Assembly (NCBI GenBank): GCA_048499805.1
Contig: JASNZF010000008.1
Location: 1 to 64,000, forward strand
DNA: 64,000 nt
Direction of reading: 5' to 3'
Source: JAWXBA01 sp048499805
Lineage (GTDB): Bacteria > Gemmatimonadota > Gemmatimonadetes > Gemmatimonadales > GWC2-71-9
The position numbers and the translations under genes were made by a program. Shown here piece by piece: positions 28,177-36,532 of this stretch. The notes beneath the pieces were generated by a model, which ran no database searches, was not told the DNA's origin, and saw only the letters and a list, made by a program, of their open reading frames with translations. Every line of letters begins with the position of its first letter. Position 1 is the first letter of the stretch.

Positions 28177-28246
28177 CATCGTGCTCGCCGGCCCACCCCG
28201 ACGATGTCCCGGGGCGTCTCGAACCACGCTGGCGGGGCAACCCTGA
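28160..28246 (+). pseudogene. Remnant of a BshB-type (LmbE-like) deacetylase gene
   Basis: A 28-codon open frame begins MIVAVDIVLAG, just as BshB1/LmbE deacetylases of bacillithiol synthesis begin. One base out of frame, at 28194-28208, the DNA then reads His-Pro-Asp-Asp-Val, the zinc-binding motif expected exactly there. Nothing else of the roughly 230-residue protein remains. The frame ends with a TGA that shares its A with the likely bshC start (28246). This fits an internal deletion plus a frameshift in a bshB-bshC pair. Chance resemblance or an assembly deletion cannot be excluded. Confidence 0.4.
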
Positions 28247-29769
28247 TGCGGCTCCATCCCACCCCGCTTGCAACCCCCGTCGGTTGGCCCCGCGAGCGGG
28301 CCGGCGGCTCGCTCGGGTGGCTGCACGACGCCATCATTCCCGCCCCCGGCATCGAGCCGCTCCTGGACCGGTTCGAAGATCCCGACCTTCTCGTCGTTAC
28401 CACCGGCCAGCAAGCCGGCCTCTTCACCGGTCCGCTCTACACCATTCACAAGGCGCTCTCGGCGGCGGCCCTGGCGAGTCGGCTCTCCCACGCCTGGCAG
28501 CGACCGGTTCGTCCGCTCTTCTGGGTGGCCGGCGACGACCATGACTTCGCCGAGGCGGCCAGCGCCAGCTGGGTGACCGGGGACGGATCGGTGGAGGCGG
28601 TTGCCCTGGAGCCGCGGGCGGTGTCCGCCCCGATGCTCCCGATGTATCGGGAGACGCTGGGGCCGGAGATCGTGGCGCTCCGGGACCGGTTCCTGAGGGG
28701 CATTCCGGAAGCGCCGCACCGGGAGCGGGTGGAGGGGTGGCTCACTCGGCATTACCGGCCGGAGGCCACGATCGCCGGGGCCTATGGCACCGCCCTGGCG
28801 GAGTTGCTGGCGCCCTTCGGCGTGGTGTGCCTCGACAGTACCCATGCCACCTTCAAGCGGGCCGCCGCTCCGGTCCTCCTCCGGGCGCTCGCGGCAACCG
28901 ATGCGATCGACGCGGAGCTGGCGGTCCTGGCCGAGCGGTACGCGGCAGAGGGCGAGACGCCTCCCGTCGTCGTGGGCGATGGGGCGAGCCTGGTCTTCCT
29001 CGAAGACCGCCTGGGGCGCGACCGGCTGGTCCGTGCCGGGGGTGGCTTTGCCACCCGGCGCGGGGGCGATGCCTACTCCAGTGCAGAGCTGACCACGATC
29101 GCCGAGCAGGATCCGCAACGGCTATCCGCCAGCGTCCTGCTGCGGCCGGTGCTCGAGAGTGCCCTGTTGCCCACGGTGGCCTACGTTGGCGGGCCCGGGG
29201 AATTGCGATACCTCGCGATGACGGGGCCGGTCTACACCCAGCTCGACACCTGGCGTCAGGCACCGATACCGAGGTGGTCCGGGGTGGTCGTGGAACCGCA
29301 CGTCGATCGGATCCTGGCCAAGTTCGGGGCCACGGTGGAGGAGGTGCTGGCCGATCCTGGGGCGCTGCAGCAACGCCTCCTGCGCGGCCGGATGCCGGCG
29401 GCGGTCGCCGGACCGCTGGGCGAGCTGGCCCGACTGGCGCGCGACCTCCACGGGCGGCTGGAGGCCCCGACGCTCGAGATCGATCCCACCCTTGCAGGTC
29501 CCCTCGCCAATGCCCGGCGCCAGGTGGATTGGGCGGTCCGCGACCTCGAGACCCGGATTCTCCGCCGGCTCCGGGCCCGGGAGGCGACCGAGCTCGGTCA
29601 GGTCCGACGACTGGCCGGCGTCCTCCGGCCGGGGGGGCACCCCCAGGAGCGCGTCCTCACCGTGGGGCCCTTTCTGGCCCACCACGGCGACGCGCTCCTG
29701 TCCGCCATCGAGACCGCAGCAGGTGAGTGGTACGGCCGCGCCCTTGAAGGCTCGCCCCCTCCCGCCTAG
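28246..29769 (+). CDS. bshC: Putative cysteine ligase BshC (bacillithiol synthesis)
   Basis: BshC is thought to add cysteine to GlcN-malate, the last step of bacillithiol synthesis. The 507-residue protein has the conserved TTGQQAGLFTGPLYTIHKAL (about residues 48-67), VRPLFWVAGDDHDFAEA, LLRPVLESALLPTVAYVGGP and the C-terminal VLTVGPFLAHHGDALLSAIE. The length matches the family (500-540). ATG 28246 gives the TGATG junction and the usual N-terminus; an in-frame ATG at 28204 would add 14 unlikely residues. BshC in an LPS-containing organism fits Gemmatimonadota. Confidence 0.9.
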   Translation: MRLHPTPLATPVGWPRERAGGSLGWLHDAIIPAPGIEPLLDRFEDPDLLVVTTGQQAGLFTGPLYTIHKALSAAALASRLSHAWQRPVRPLFWVAGDDHDFAEAASASWVTGDGSVEAVALEPRAVSAPMLPMYRETLGPEIVALRDRFLRGIPEAPHRERVEGWLTRHYRPEATIAGAYGTALAELLAPFGVVCLDSTHATFKRAAAPVLLRALAATDAIDAELAVLAERYAAEGETPPVVVGDGASLVFLEDRLGRDRLVRAGGGFATRRGGDAYSSAELTTIAEQDPQRLSASVLLRPVLESALLPTVAYVGGPGELRYLAMTGPVYTQLDTWRQAPIPRWSGVVVEPHVDRILAKFGATVEEVLADPGALQQRLLRGRMPAAVAGPLGELARLARDLHGRLEAPTLEIDPTLAGPLANARRQVDWAVRDLETRILRRLRAREATELGQVRRLAGVLRPGGHPQERVLTVGPFLAHHGDALLSAIETAAGEWYGRALEGSPPPA

Positions 29770-29772
29770 ACT
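29744..29772 (+). promoter_or_regulatory. Promoter TTGAAG-N17-TAGACT for a leaderless transcript
   Basis: TTGAAG (29744-29749), a 17-nt spacer and TAGACT (29767-29772) form a good sigma-70-type promoter. The ATG at 29779 is only 6 nt after the -10, so the mRNA would start at or next to the start codon. It lies inside the 3' end of bshC. Confidence 0.5.
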
Positions 29773-29778
29773 CGACCC

Positions 29779-30060
29779 ATGTGGCTTGGCCTGATCATCC
29801 TCGTCGCGCTCATGATCCCGGTCGTGGGCATCCTGGTCGACTCCCCGATCGGGCGGGCCCTGGCTCGCCGACTGGGGGGCGAGGACCAGGTCCATCCGGA
29901 CCTGTCCGCGCTGGTGCGCAAGGTCGACCTGCTGGAGGGGGACGTCGATGACCTCACCCTCGCGGTGGAGCAGCTGCGGGAGGAGAACCAGTTCCTGCAG
30001 CGCCTGCTCGAGGACCAGCCCCCCAACCGGCCGTCCCTCCCGCCCGCCGACAACCCCTGA
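29779..30060 (+). CDS. Small membrane-anchored coiled-coil protein
   Basis: A 93-residue protein of unknown function. Residues 2-20 form one membrane helix (WLGLIILVALMIPVVGILV). Residues 42-76 form a likely coiled coil (LVRKVDLLEGDVDDLTLAVE, then QLREENQFLQRLLED). A Pro-rich tail follows. The shape recalls PspB-like or short scaffold proteins, but no family is claimed. Its stop falls exactly where a CTG start of murJ would overlap it (CTGA). Confidence 0.7.
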   Translation: MWLGLIILVALMIPVVGILVDSPIGRALARRLGGEDQVHPDLSALVRKVDLLEGDVDDLTLAVEQLREENQFLQRLLEDQPPNRPSLPPADNP

Positions 30061-30083
30061 GCACCCGGGAGCGCGGCGCGGCA

Positions 30084-31616
30084 TTGCTGGTGGCCGCCGG
30101 CATCCTCCTCAGCAGGATCGCCGGGCTGGTCCGGCAGCGCGTCTTTTCCCACTACCTTGGCCTGGGCGACGCCGCGGACGCGCTGTCGGCCGCGTTTCGC
30201 ATCCCGAACCTGCTCCAGAACCTCCTGGGTGAGGGTTCGCTCTCCGCCTCGTTCATTCCCGTTTACGCCAGGCTTCGCGCCCAGGGGCGCGATCCCGAGG
30301 CGCTGCACGTGGCCCGGGCCACCTTGGGCCTGCTGGCGCTGGTCACCTCGGTGGTGGTGCTGCTCGGCGTGCTCGGTGCGCCGGTCCTGGTCGACCTCCT
30401 GTTCGGCGGCTTCGAGGGCGCCAAGCGGGAACTGACGATCCAGCTGGTCCGCATCCTCTTCCCGGGGATCGGCATCCTGGTCCTCTCCGCCTGGTGCCTC
30501 GGGATCCTCAACAGCCATGGGCGTTTCTTCCTTTCCTACGCTGCGCCGGTGGCCTGGAACCTCACCATCATCGTCGTGGCGCTGCTGGCTGCACCGGGGC
30601 GTGGGGCGATGGACCTGACGGTGCTCATCGCCTGGGGAGCGGTGCTCGGGAGCCTGTTCCAGCTCGTGGTCCAGCTCCCGCTGGTTCGTCGGCTGACGGC
30701 GGGTCCCGCCGATGCCGGTGACACGGGAGCGGTCCGCACCGTGGTGCGCAACTTCGGGCCGGCCCTCCTCACTCGCGGCGTGGTGCAGGTGAGCGCCTGG
30801 GTCGACATGCTGATCGCCAGCTTTCTGGGCACCGGTGCCGTCACGGCGCTGGCCAGCGCCCAGATGATCGGGGTGCTTCCCGTCAGCCTGTTCGGGATGG
30901 CGGTCTCCGCGGCGGAGTTGCCGGCGATGTCCCGGGATGGCAGCTCCCCCGGCCGTGAAGCGGCGATCCGGAACCGTCTGGAGCTGGGATGGCGGCGGAT
31001 CGCCTTCTACGTGATCCCCTCGGCTGGTGCCTTCCTCGCCCTGGGACAGGTGATCGCTGGGGCAGTGTTCGAATCCGGCGCCTTCACCACCCGGGACAGT
31101 GCCTACGTCTGGCTCATCCTTGCCGGGACGGCCCTCGGGCTCCTCGCGACGACCGCGTCGCGGCTGGCCTCGTCGGCATTCTTCGCCCTCGGGGATACCC
31201 GCACCCCCTTCCGCTTCGCCGCCACCCGCGTGGCAGTCGGAATCGCCCTCGGCGTCCTGCTTGGCTTGATCCTGCCCCCGCGGCTCGGGCTCGACCCCCG
31301 GCTCGGCGCCGCGGGCCTGACCGTCGCTGGCGGGATCGCAGGCTGGGTGGAGTTCGGGTTGCTCCGTGGCGAACTCGCCCGGCGGATCGGCCCGGCCCGG
31401 TTCGGCGTCCGCTACCTGGTGCTGCTCTGGAGCGCCACCGCGGGCGCGATGGCCACGGGCTGGCTGGTGATCGGGGCAGGGGCATTGGTGCTGGGTCCCC
31501 TCCTGGGGGGAGTGCTGGTGCTTGCCGCCGCCGGTCTGGCCTACCTTGGCCTCGCGTGGATCCTCGGGGTGCCCGAGGCGCGCACGCTGGCGTCCCGAGG
31601 GTTTGGCGGTGGCTGA
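30084..31616 (+). CDS. murJ: Lipid II flippase MurJ
   Basis: MurJ flips lipid II across the inner membrane for peptidoglycan synthesis. About 510 residues from the TTG at 30084, with 13-14 membrane helices and the family N-terminus ILLSRIAGLVRQRVFSHYLG, then DALSAAFRIPNLLQNLLGEG and SLSASFIPVYARL. A TTG start cuts into the first helix. Upstream codons from CTG 30057 read LSTRERGAALL and restore the usual length, with CTG overlapping the preceding stop as CTGA, so the true start may be 30057. It overlaps uvrC by 8 nt. Confidence 0.93.
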   Translation: MLVAAGILLSRIAGLVRQRVFSHYLGLGDAADALSAAFRIPNLLQNLLGEGSLSASFIPVYARLRAQGRDPEALHVARATLGLLALVTSVVVLLGVLGAPVLVDLLFGGFEGAKRELTIQLVRILFPGIGILVLSAWCLGILNSHGRFFLSYAAPVAWNLTIIVVALLAAPGRGAMDLTVLIAWGAVLGSLFQLVVQLPLVRRLTAGPADAGDTGAVRTVVRNFGPALLTRGVVQVSAWVDMLIASFLGTGAVTALASAQMIGVLPVSLFGMAVSAAELPAMSRDGSSPGREAAIRNRLELGWRRIAFYVIPSAGAFLALGQVIAGAVFESGAFTTRDSAYVWLILAGTALGLLATTASRLASSAFFALGDTRTPFRFAATRVAVGIALGVLLGLILPPRLGLDPRLGAAGLTVAGGIAGWVEFGLLRGELARRIGPARFGVRYLVLLWSATAGAMATGWLVIGAGALVLGPLLGGVLVLAAAGLAYLGLAWILGVPEARTLASRGFGGG

Positions 31617-33420
31617 CGAGCTGCTGCGGCGGAAACTGGACACGCTGCCCCCGGCTCCCGGGGTGTACCTGTGGAAGGACGCGGAAGGCAGGGTCCTCTA
31701 CGTCGGCAAGGCCCAGAGCCTGCGGTCCCGGACGCGTTCCTACTTCACCTCGGACCATGCCGCGAGCCCGAAGAACGCCCTCCTCGTCCGGCTGATCGCC
31801 GATGTGGAGACCATCGTCGTCGCCTCGGAGGCGGACGCGCTGCTGCTCGAGAACAACCTCATCAAGGAGCACCAGCCCCGCTTCAACGTCCGCCTCAAGG
31901 ACGACAAGAGCTATCCCTCGATCGTCGTCACCATGGACGACCCGTTCCCGCGGGTCCTGGTGACCCGCCGGCCCGACATCCCAGGGGGGCGGTACTTCGG
32001 GCCCTACACCGATGTGGGCGAGATGCGCCGCGCCCTCGGCCTGATCCGCCGGATGTTCACCGTGCGCAGCTGTGCCGACGACATCCCGCGCGAGCGCCGG
32101 GAGCGCCCCTGCCTGGACTACCACATCGGGCGGTGCCTGGCTCCGTGCGTGGGCTGGCAGGACGAGGGCTCCTACCGGCGGATGATCGGCGAGGTTCTGG
32201 CGTTCCTGGATGGTCGCACCGTCGACCTTCGCGGCAAGGTCCGGGCCCTGATGCTCGCCGCGAGCGAGCGGGAGGATTTCGAGCGCGCCCGGGAGCTGCG
32301 CGACACCCTCAAGTGGCTCGACCAGCTCGAGGCGCCGGCCACCGTCGAGATCGCCGGGACGGGCGATGCCGATGTCATCGGCTACGCCCGGGATGGCGAT
32401 GACGCCGCCGCGGTGCTCTTCCGGATTCGTGATGGCCGGGTGATGGCCCGGGAGCATCGGTTCCTTGAAAACCTCGAGGAGGAGGCCGATGAGGCGGTCC
32501 TCGCCGCCTTCCTGGTGCGCTACTACCTGCCGTCCCCGGGCCGGGTCCGCCGGGTCGTGCTGCCGTTCCCGCCCGCCGAATTGCCCGAGATCGAGTCGCT
32601 GCTTGGCGATGCCCAGCTCCAGGTCCCGATGCGCGGCACCGCGGGGCGATGGCGCGACCTCGCGGACCAGAACGCCCGTCACCTCATGGAGAGCCTCCGG
32701 ATGGAGTCGTTCGAGACGGAGGAGCGCGCCGCCGACCCGGTCTATGCCCTTGGGCGCGACCTGGGGATGACCGGGCTTCCCCGGTTCATGATCTGCATCG
32801 ACATCAGCACCAACCAGGGCCGGGACACCGTGGGCTCACTGGTCGGCTTTGAGGGCGGCCGGCCCCGGAAGGCCGAGTACCGGAAGTTCCGGATCAAGGG
32901 GCTGGCTCAGCAGGACGACTACGCGGCGATCCATGAGGTGCTGACCCGGTACTTGACCCGGCGGCAGGCCGAGAACCGCCCGCTCCCCGACCTCGTGGTC
33001 ATCGATGGCGGGAAGGGACAGCTCAACGCGGCCGTGGAGGCCGCCGTATCCCTCGGACTGGCCGAACTGCCCATCATCAGTCTCGCCAAGCGCGACGAGG
33101 AAGTGTTCCTGCCCGGCCGGCCTGATCCGCTCCGGTTGCCGCGGCGGAGTCCGGCCCTGCGCCTGCTCCAGCGGGCCCGGGACGAGGCGCACCGGTTTGG
33201 CCTGGCGTACAGCAGGAAACGCCGGAGCCAGCGGACCCTGACCTCCGAGCTGCTCACCATCCCGGGGATCGGGGCAGCCCGGCGTCGGGCGCTGATCGAG
33301 CGCTTCGGAAGCCTGGCAGGGGTGCGCAGCGCCAGCGTGGCCGAGATCGCGACAGTGCCAGGGATATCGGTCACGCTGGCTGAGCGGATCGCGAGCCATC
33401 TCGCAGCCGAACCCCAGTGA
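31609..33420 (+). CDS. uvrC: Excinuclease ABC subunit C
   Basis: UvrC makes both incisions in nucleotide excision repair. The 603-residue protein has the GIY-YIG domain (PGVYLWKDAEGRVLYVGKAQ, residues 13-32), a UVR domain near residues 205-240 (ASEREDFERARELRDTLKWL) for UvrB contact, an RNase H-like endonuclease domain starting at CIDISTNQGRDTVGSLVGFE (near 395), and two helix-hairpin-helix motifs at 545-603 (IPGIGAARRRALIERFGS). The GTG at 31609 overlaps murJ. Confidence 0.95.
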   Translation: MADELLRRKLDTLPPAPGVYLWKDAEGRVLYVGKAQSLRSRTRSYFTSDHAASPKNALLVRLIADVETIVVASEADALLLENNLIKEHQPRFNVRLKDDKSYPSIVVTMDDPFPRVLVTRRPDIPGGRYFGPYTDVGEMRRALGLIRRMFTVRSCADDIPRERRERPCLDYHIGRCLAPCVGWQDEGSYRRMIGEVLAFLDGRTVDLRGKVRALMLAASEREDFERARELRDTLKWLDQLEAPATVEIAGTGDADVIGYARDGDDAAAVLFRIRDGRVMAREHRFLENLEEEADEAVLAAFLVRYYLPSPGRVRRVVLPFPPAELPEIESLLGDAQLQVPMRGTAGRWRDLADQNARHLMESLRMESFETEERAADPVYALGRDLGMTGLPRFMICIDISTNQGRDTVGSLVGFEGGRPRKAEYRKFRIKGLAQQDDYAAIHEVLTRYLTRRQAENRPLPDLVVIDGGKGQLNAAVEAAVSLGLAELPIISLAKRDEEVFLPGRPDPLRLPRRSPALRLLQRARDEAHRFGLAYSRKRRSQRTLTSELLTIPGIGAARRRALIERFGSLAGVRSASVAEIATVPGISVTLAERIASHLAAEPQ

Positions 33421-33452
33421 TACACTTGGAACCCGAATGACGGCGGTACCCG

Positions 33453-34631
33453 ATGACTGCGTTCGATTGGACCCTGGAATGTTCCGACTGCTCGGCGACC
33501 GCCTCCGCGGAGGGCTTGCCCACGGTGTGCGAGTGTGGTCGACCCTGGCTGGTGCGGTACGCCCCGCGGGATCACCCGTCCAGCGAGCGCAGCGCCGGAG
33601 GGGGAGGGCAGGGGATGTGGCGGTTCCGGAGCTTCCTCCCCCTCCTCCCCGGCGAGGAGCCGGTCTCCCTCGGAGAAGGTGACACCCCGCTGCTCCGGGT
33701 GCCCGCGCTTGGCAGGGCCCTGGGCTGTTCCCACCTGCTGGTCAAGGACGAGGCCCCCAACCCGAGCGGCTCGTTCAAGGCGCGGGGGCTCTCCGCCGCC
33801 ATCACCCGGGCGGTGCGCGCGGGGGCCCGTGCCTTCACCCTGCCTACCGCGGGAAACGCCGGTGTGGCGGCGGCAGCGTACGGCGCCCGTGCCGGCGCCC
33901 AGGTACGCGTCTATGCACCCCGGAGCACTCCCAGGCCGATCCTGGGCCAAATCAGGGCCACCGGCGCGGACCTGGTTCTCCTCGACGGGCACATTGGGGA
34001 TTGCGGCAAGGCCAGCCGGGCCTTTTCCGCCGAAAGCGGTGCCATGGATCTCTCCACCCTTCGCGAACCGTACCGGATCGAGGGGAAGAAGACCCTCGGA
34101 CTGGAGATCGCCGCACAGTTGGGGTGGGAGCTGCCGGACGTGATCCTCTACCCGACGGGGGGGGGAACCGGATTGATCGGGATGTGGAAGGCCTTCGCGG
34201 AACTGCGCGATGCCGGCTGGGTCACGGGCCCGATGCCCCGGATGTTCAGCGTCCAGTCCACGGGGTGCGCGCCGGTGGTCCGGGCCTTTGCGTCCGGGGC
34301 GGCAGGCTGCGACCCGTGGGCCGAGCCCTGGACGGTGGCCAGCGGGCTCCGGGTGCCGGGGCCACTGGGCGATCGGTTGATGCTCCGAGCCCTCCGGGAG
34401 AGTGGTGGCGGTGCCGTGGCGGTCGAGGATGCCAGCCTTGAGTCGGACGCCCGGCTCGGCGCGGCGCTGGAGGGGATCGACTTCTCCCCGGAGGGCGGTG
34501 CCGCAGTGGCCGCGCTGCGGGTGCTCCTGGAGCGGGGCGAGGTCCAGCGCGACGCGCGGATCCTGGTCTTCAATACCGGGGCGGGGTGGCTCTACCGGGA
34601 TCCCGGGAATTTGCCTGACGGGCAATCCTGA
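33453..34631 (+). CDS. thrC: Threonine synthase (PLP-dependent)
   Basis: Threonine synthase converts O-phosphohomoserine to threonine. The 392-residue fold-type II PLP enzyme has the cofactor Lys in NPSGSFKARGL (about residue 108), the phosphate-binding TAGNAGVAAAAYGARAGAQV, and the Gly-rich loop YPTGGGTGLIGMWKA. Cys residues near 10, 13, 26 and 28 (CSDC, CEC) give a small N-terminal zinc-ribbon-like extension seen in many threonine synthases. A TACACT -10-like box lies at 33421-33426. No other threonine gene is adjacent, and a related threonine/diaminopropionate-type lyase cannot be fully excluded. Confidence 0.85.
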   Translation: MTAFDWTLECSDCSATASAEGLPTVCECGRPWLVRYAPRDHPSSERSAGGGGQGMWRFRSFLPLLPGEEPVSLGEGDTPLLRVPALGRALGCSHLLVKDEAPNPSGSFKARGLSAAITRAVRAGARAFTLPTAGNAGVAAAAYGARAGAQVRVYAPRSTPRPILGQIRATGADLVLLDGHIGDCGKASRAFSAESGAMDLSTLREPYRIEGKKTLGLEIAAQLGWELPDVILYPTGGGTGLIGMWKAFAELRDAGWVTGPMPRMFSVQSTGCAPVVRAFASGAAGCDPWAEPWTVASGLRVPGPLGDRLMLRALRESGGGAVAVEDASLESDARLGAALEGIDFSPEGGAAVAALRVLLERGEVQRDARILVFNTGAGWLYRDPGNLPDGQS

Positions 34632-34648
34632 GCGATATTTCGAGGGTT

Positions 34649-34675
34649 CCGGACCGGGGGAATGGCCCCCTCCGG
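34649..34675 (+). terminator. GC-rich hairpin after the threonine synthase gene
   Basis: CCGGA and GGGGG (34649-34660, CC bulge) pair with CCCCCTCCGG (34666-34675) around a 5-nt loop. There is no T-tract. The remaining 140 nt to the next gene hold no clear promoter. Confidence 0.35.
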
Positions 34676-34815
34676 AGCGGGCCCTCGGTGCAACCTATCG
34701 ACTCGCGCACGTCTCCTCTGGCGTGGTGGACGTGGCGTGGCGGCGTTTCTTTCTGTTCCCTTCGCCTGGATGGCACCTCGGTCGCCGGGTGGACGCACGT
34801 ACTCAAGGAGTTGGC

Positions 34816-36243
34816 ATGATCAAGCATCTTGGCGCTGGGCTCGGCCTGGCCCTCCTTCTCGCCGCCCCGCTCTCGGCCCAGGTTCCCGATGTGGTCGATG
34901 CCCGGGTGGCTGCGTCGCAGGGCGAGCGGTTCGTGATCCCGCTGTGCCCGATGTCCATGGATTCCAAGCTCAGCACCGCCCAGCGGGGCCTCAAGGCGGC
35001 GATCGAGGAGAAGGCCGCCGACAAGAAGGCCAAGGGGATGGCCGACGCGATCAAGGCGCTGCAGGAGGCCCTGGCCGCCAATCCGGCCAATGGTGCCGCC
35101 CACTACTACCTGGGCCGCTACCACCTGATCCGCGGGGACCTGGCCGGAATGGACTCGGCCTGGACCAAGGCCGAGGCGCTCCTGCCGGACTGCGAACCGG
35201 ACATGACCTCCTACCGCCAGAATGCCTGGGGTGTCCTGACCAACGCGGGGATCGAGAAGCAGAACGCCGAGGACCTCGATTCCGCCAAGGTGCTCTATCG
35301 GCGCGCCAATCATGCCTTCCGTGGGCTCCCGCACGCCTTCATGAACCTCGGTGTGATCTACGCCAACGAGTCCGCCAATGACAGCGCGGCGGTGTATTTC
35401 CGCCTGGCGGTCGATGCCACGGTGGATGACAGCACCATGGTCGAGGAGCGCAAGGCGCTCCTGCTCAACCTCGGCGCCATCCAGCAGCGGCGCGGCAACT
35501 TCCGCGAGGCGGTGAACGCCTTCGGCATCTACGCCAAGGAGAACCCGGACGACAGCGAGGTCCTCCGGCACCTGGCCGGGTCATATCGCAGCCTGGAGAT
35601 GCCCGACAGCGCGGCGGCCGTCGAGGCCAAGCTCCTCCTGGCCCTTTCCTCCATGGACCTCGACCAGCTTGACGGCTCGGACCTGCTGGCCATCGGGGTC
35701 GGGTTCTTCAACGTTGAACAGTACGACCGGGCCGCCGATGCCTTCCGTCGCGTGGTGGGGCAGAACCCCTACGACCGGGACGGCCTCTACAACCTGGCCA
35801 ACACCTATCTGGCGCTGGAGGACTGGGAGCGCCTGGCCGCGACCGCGGAGACGCTGCGTGGCTTCGAGCCGATGAGCGAGGATGTCCTCAAGCTCCACGG
35901 CCGGGCGCTGCGCGAGCTCAAGAAGCCGGACGCCGAGGTGATGGCCGTGGCGGAACAGCTCGTGGGCCTCCCGTTCAGCGTCGAGATCACCCGGGTGTCC
36001 TACACCGCGGAGGAGGCTCGGGTCCAGGCGGTGGCGACCGGACGCGAGGCGCTCACCCCCGCCGGCCGCCCGATTGCCCCGGCGCCGGTGACCCTGAAGT
36101 TCGAGTTCCTGGACATCCTCGGGAACGTGGTGGGAACCGCCACCAACGCCGTCCCGGCCCTTCCGGTGGGGCAGACCCACAACATCTCGCTGGCCGCCCC
36201 GGTCAGCCAGCGGGTGGCGGGCTGGCGGTACGCCAGGCAGTAA
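34816..36243 (+). CDS. Secreted tetratricopeptide-repeat protein
   Basis: A 475-residue periplasmic or surface protein with a signal peptide (residues 1-21, ending PLSAQ). TPR units run over about residues 65-370, for example AIKALQEALAANPANGAAHYYL, LLLNLGAIQQRRGNFREAVN and AADAFRRVVGQNPYDRDGLYNL. A C-terminal beta domain (SVEITRVSYTAEEARVQAVA) resembles a FxLYD-like fold. AAGGAG precedes ATG 34816 by 5 nt. Its role is unknown; TPR proteins act as scaffolds. It is followed directly by a hairpin and tRNA-Gly. Confidence 0.75.
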   Translation: MIKHLGAGLGLALLLAAPLSAQVPDVVDARVAASQGERFVIPLCPMSMDSKLSTAQRGLKAAIEEKAADKKAKGMADAIKALQEALAANPANGAAHYYLGRYHLIRGDLAGMDSAWTKAEALLPDCEPDMTSYRQNAWGVLTNAGIEKQNAEDLDSAKVLYRRANHAFRGLPHAFMNLGVIYANESANDSAAVYFRLAVDATVDDSTMVEERKALLLNLGAIQQRRGNFREAVNAFGIYAKENPDDSEVLRHLAGSYRSLEMPDSAAAVEAKLLLALSSMDLDQLDGSDLLAIGVGFFNVEQYDRAADAFRRVVGQNPYDRDGLYNLANTYLALEDWERLAATAETLRGFEPMSEDVLKLHGRALRELKKPDAEVMAVAEQLVGLPFSVEITRVSYTAEEARVQAVATGREALTPAGRPIAPAPVTLKFEFLDILGNVVGTATNAVPALPVGQTHNISLAAPVSQRVAGWRYARQ

Positions 36244-36249
36244 GCCAGC

Positions 36250-36278
36250 TTGACTTGGCGCCCGGACAAGCAGAGATT
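36250..36278 (+). promoter_or_regulatory. Candidate promoter of tRNA-Gly, overlapping a terminator
   Basis: TTGACT (36250-36255) is separated by 17 nt from GAGATT (36273-36278), 11 nt before the tRNA. The -35 fits well and the -10 is weak. The element overlaps the hairpin at 36260-36286. Confidence 0.35.
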
Positions 36279-36286
36279 GTCCGGGC
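36260..36286 (+). terminator. Hairpin after the TPR gene
   Basis: GCCCGGACAA (36260-36269) pairs perfectly with TTGTCCGGGC (36277-36286) around a 7-nt loop, followed by CTTG. It starts 16 nt after the TPR stop and ends 3 nt before the tRNA. Confidence 0.6.
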
Positions 36287-36289
36287 CTT

Positions 36290-36362
36290 GCGGGAGTAGC
36301 TCAGTTGGTAGAGCTCCAGCTTCCCAAGCTGGCTGTCGCGGGTTCGAGTCCCGTCTCCCGCT
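36290..36362 (+). tRNA. tRNA-Gly (anticodon CCC)
   Basis: A 73-nt cloverleaf. Acceptor GCGGGAG pairs with CTCCCGC; the D-arm is GCTCAGTTGGTAGAGC; the anticodon stem CCAGC/GCTGG encloses the loop TTCCCAA with anticodon CCC; the T-arm contains GGTTCGAGTCCC. CCA is not encoded. It reads GGG glycine codons. Confidence 0.95.
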
Positions 36363-36371
36363 CTGCAGTGC

Positions 36372-36402
36372 AAAGGGCCCCAGGCTAGTCCTGGGGCCCT
36401 TT
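36372..36402 (+). terminator. Intrinsic terminator after tRNA-Gly
   Basis: A perfect 13-bp stem, AAAGGGCCCCAGG (36372-36384) with its complement at 36390-36402, loop CTAGT, ending in TTT and followed by CGTTTC. Confidence 0.85.
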
Positions 36403-36532
36403 CGTTTCTGGCCTCCGGTTCATGAAGTCAGTGTCCCATGTGTTTCACCGCCGCTTCAGGGGCTCCCTGCCAAATTACCCCTGCCACCGGGCCGTGGCCG
36501 ACCCGGTGAGCGATCCAACCAGGGAGGACACG

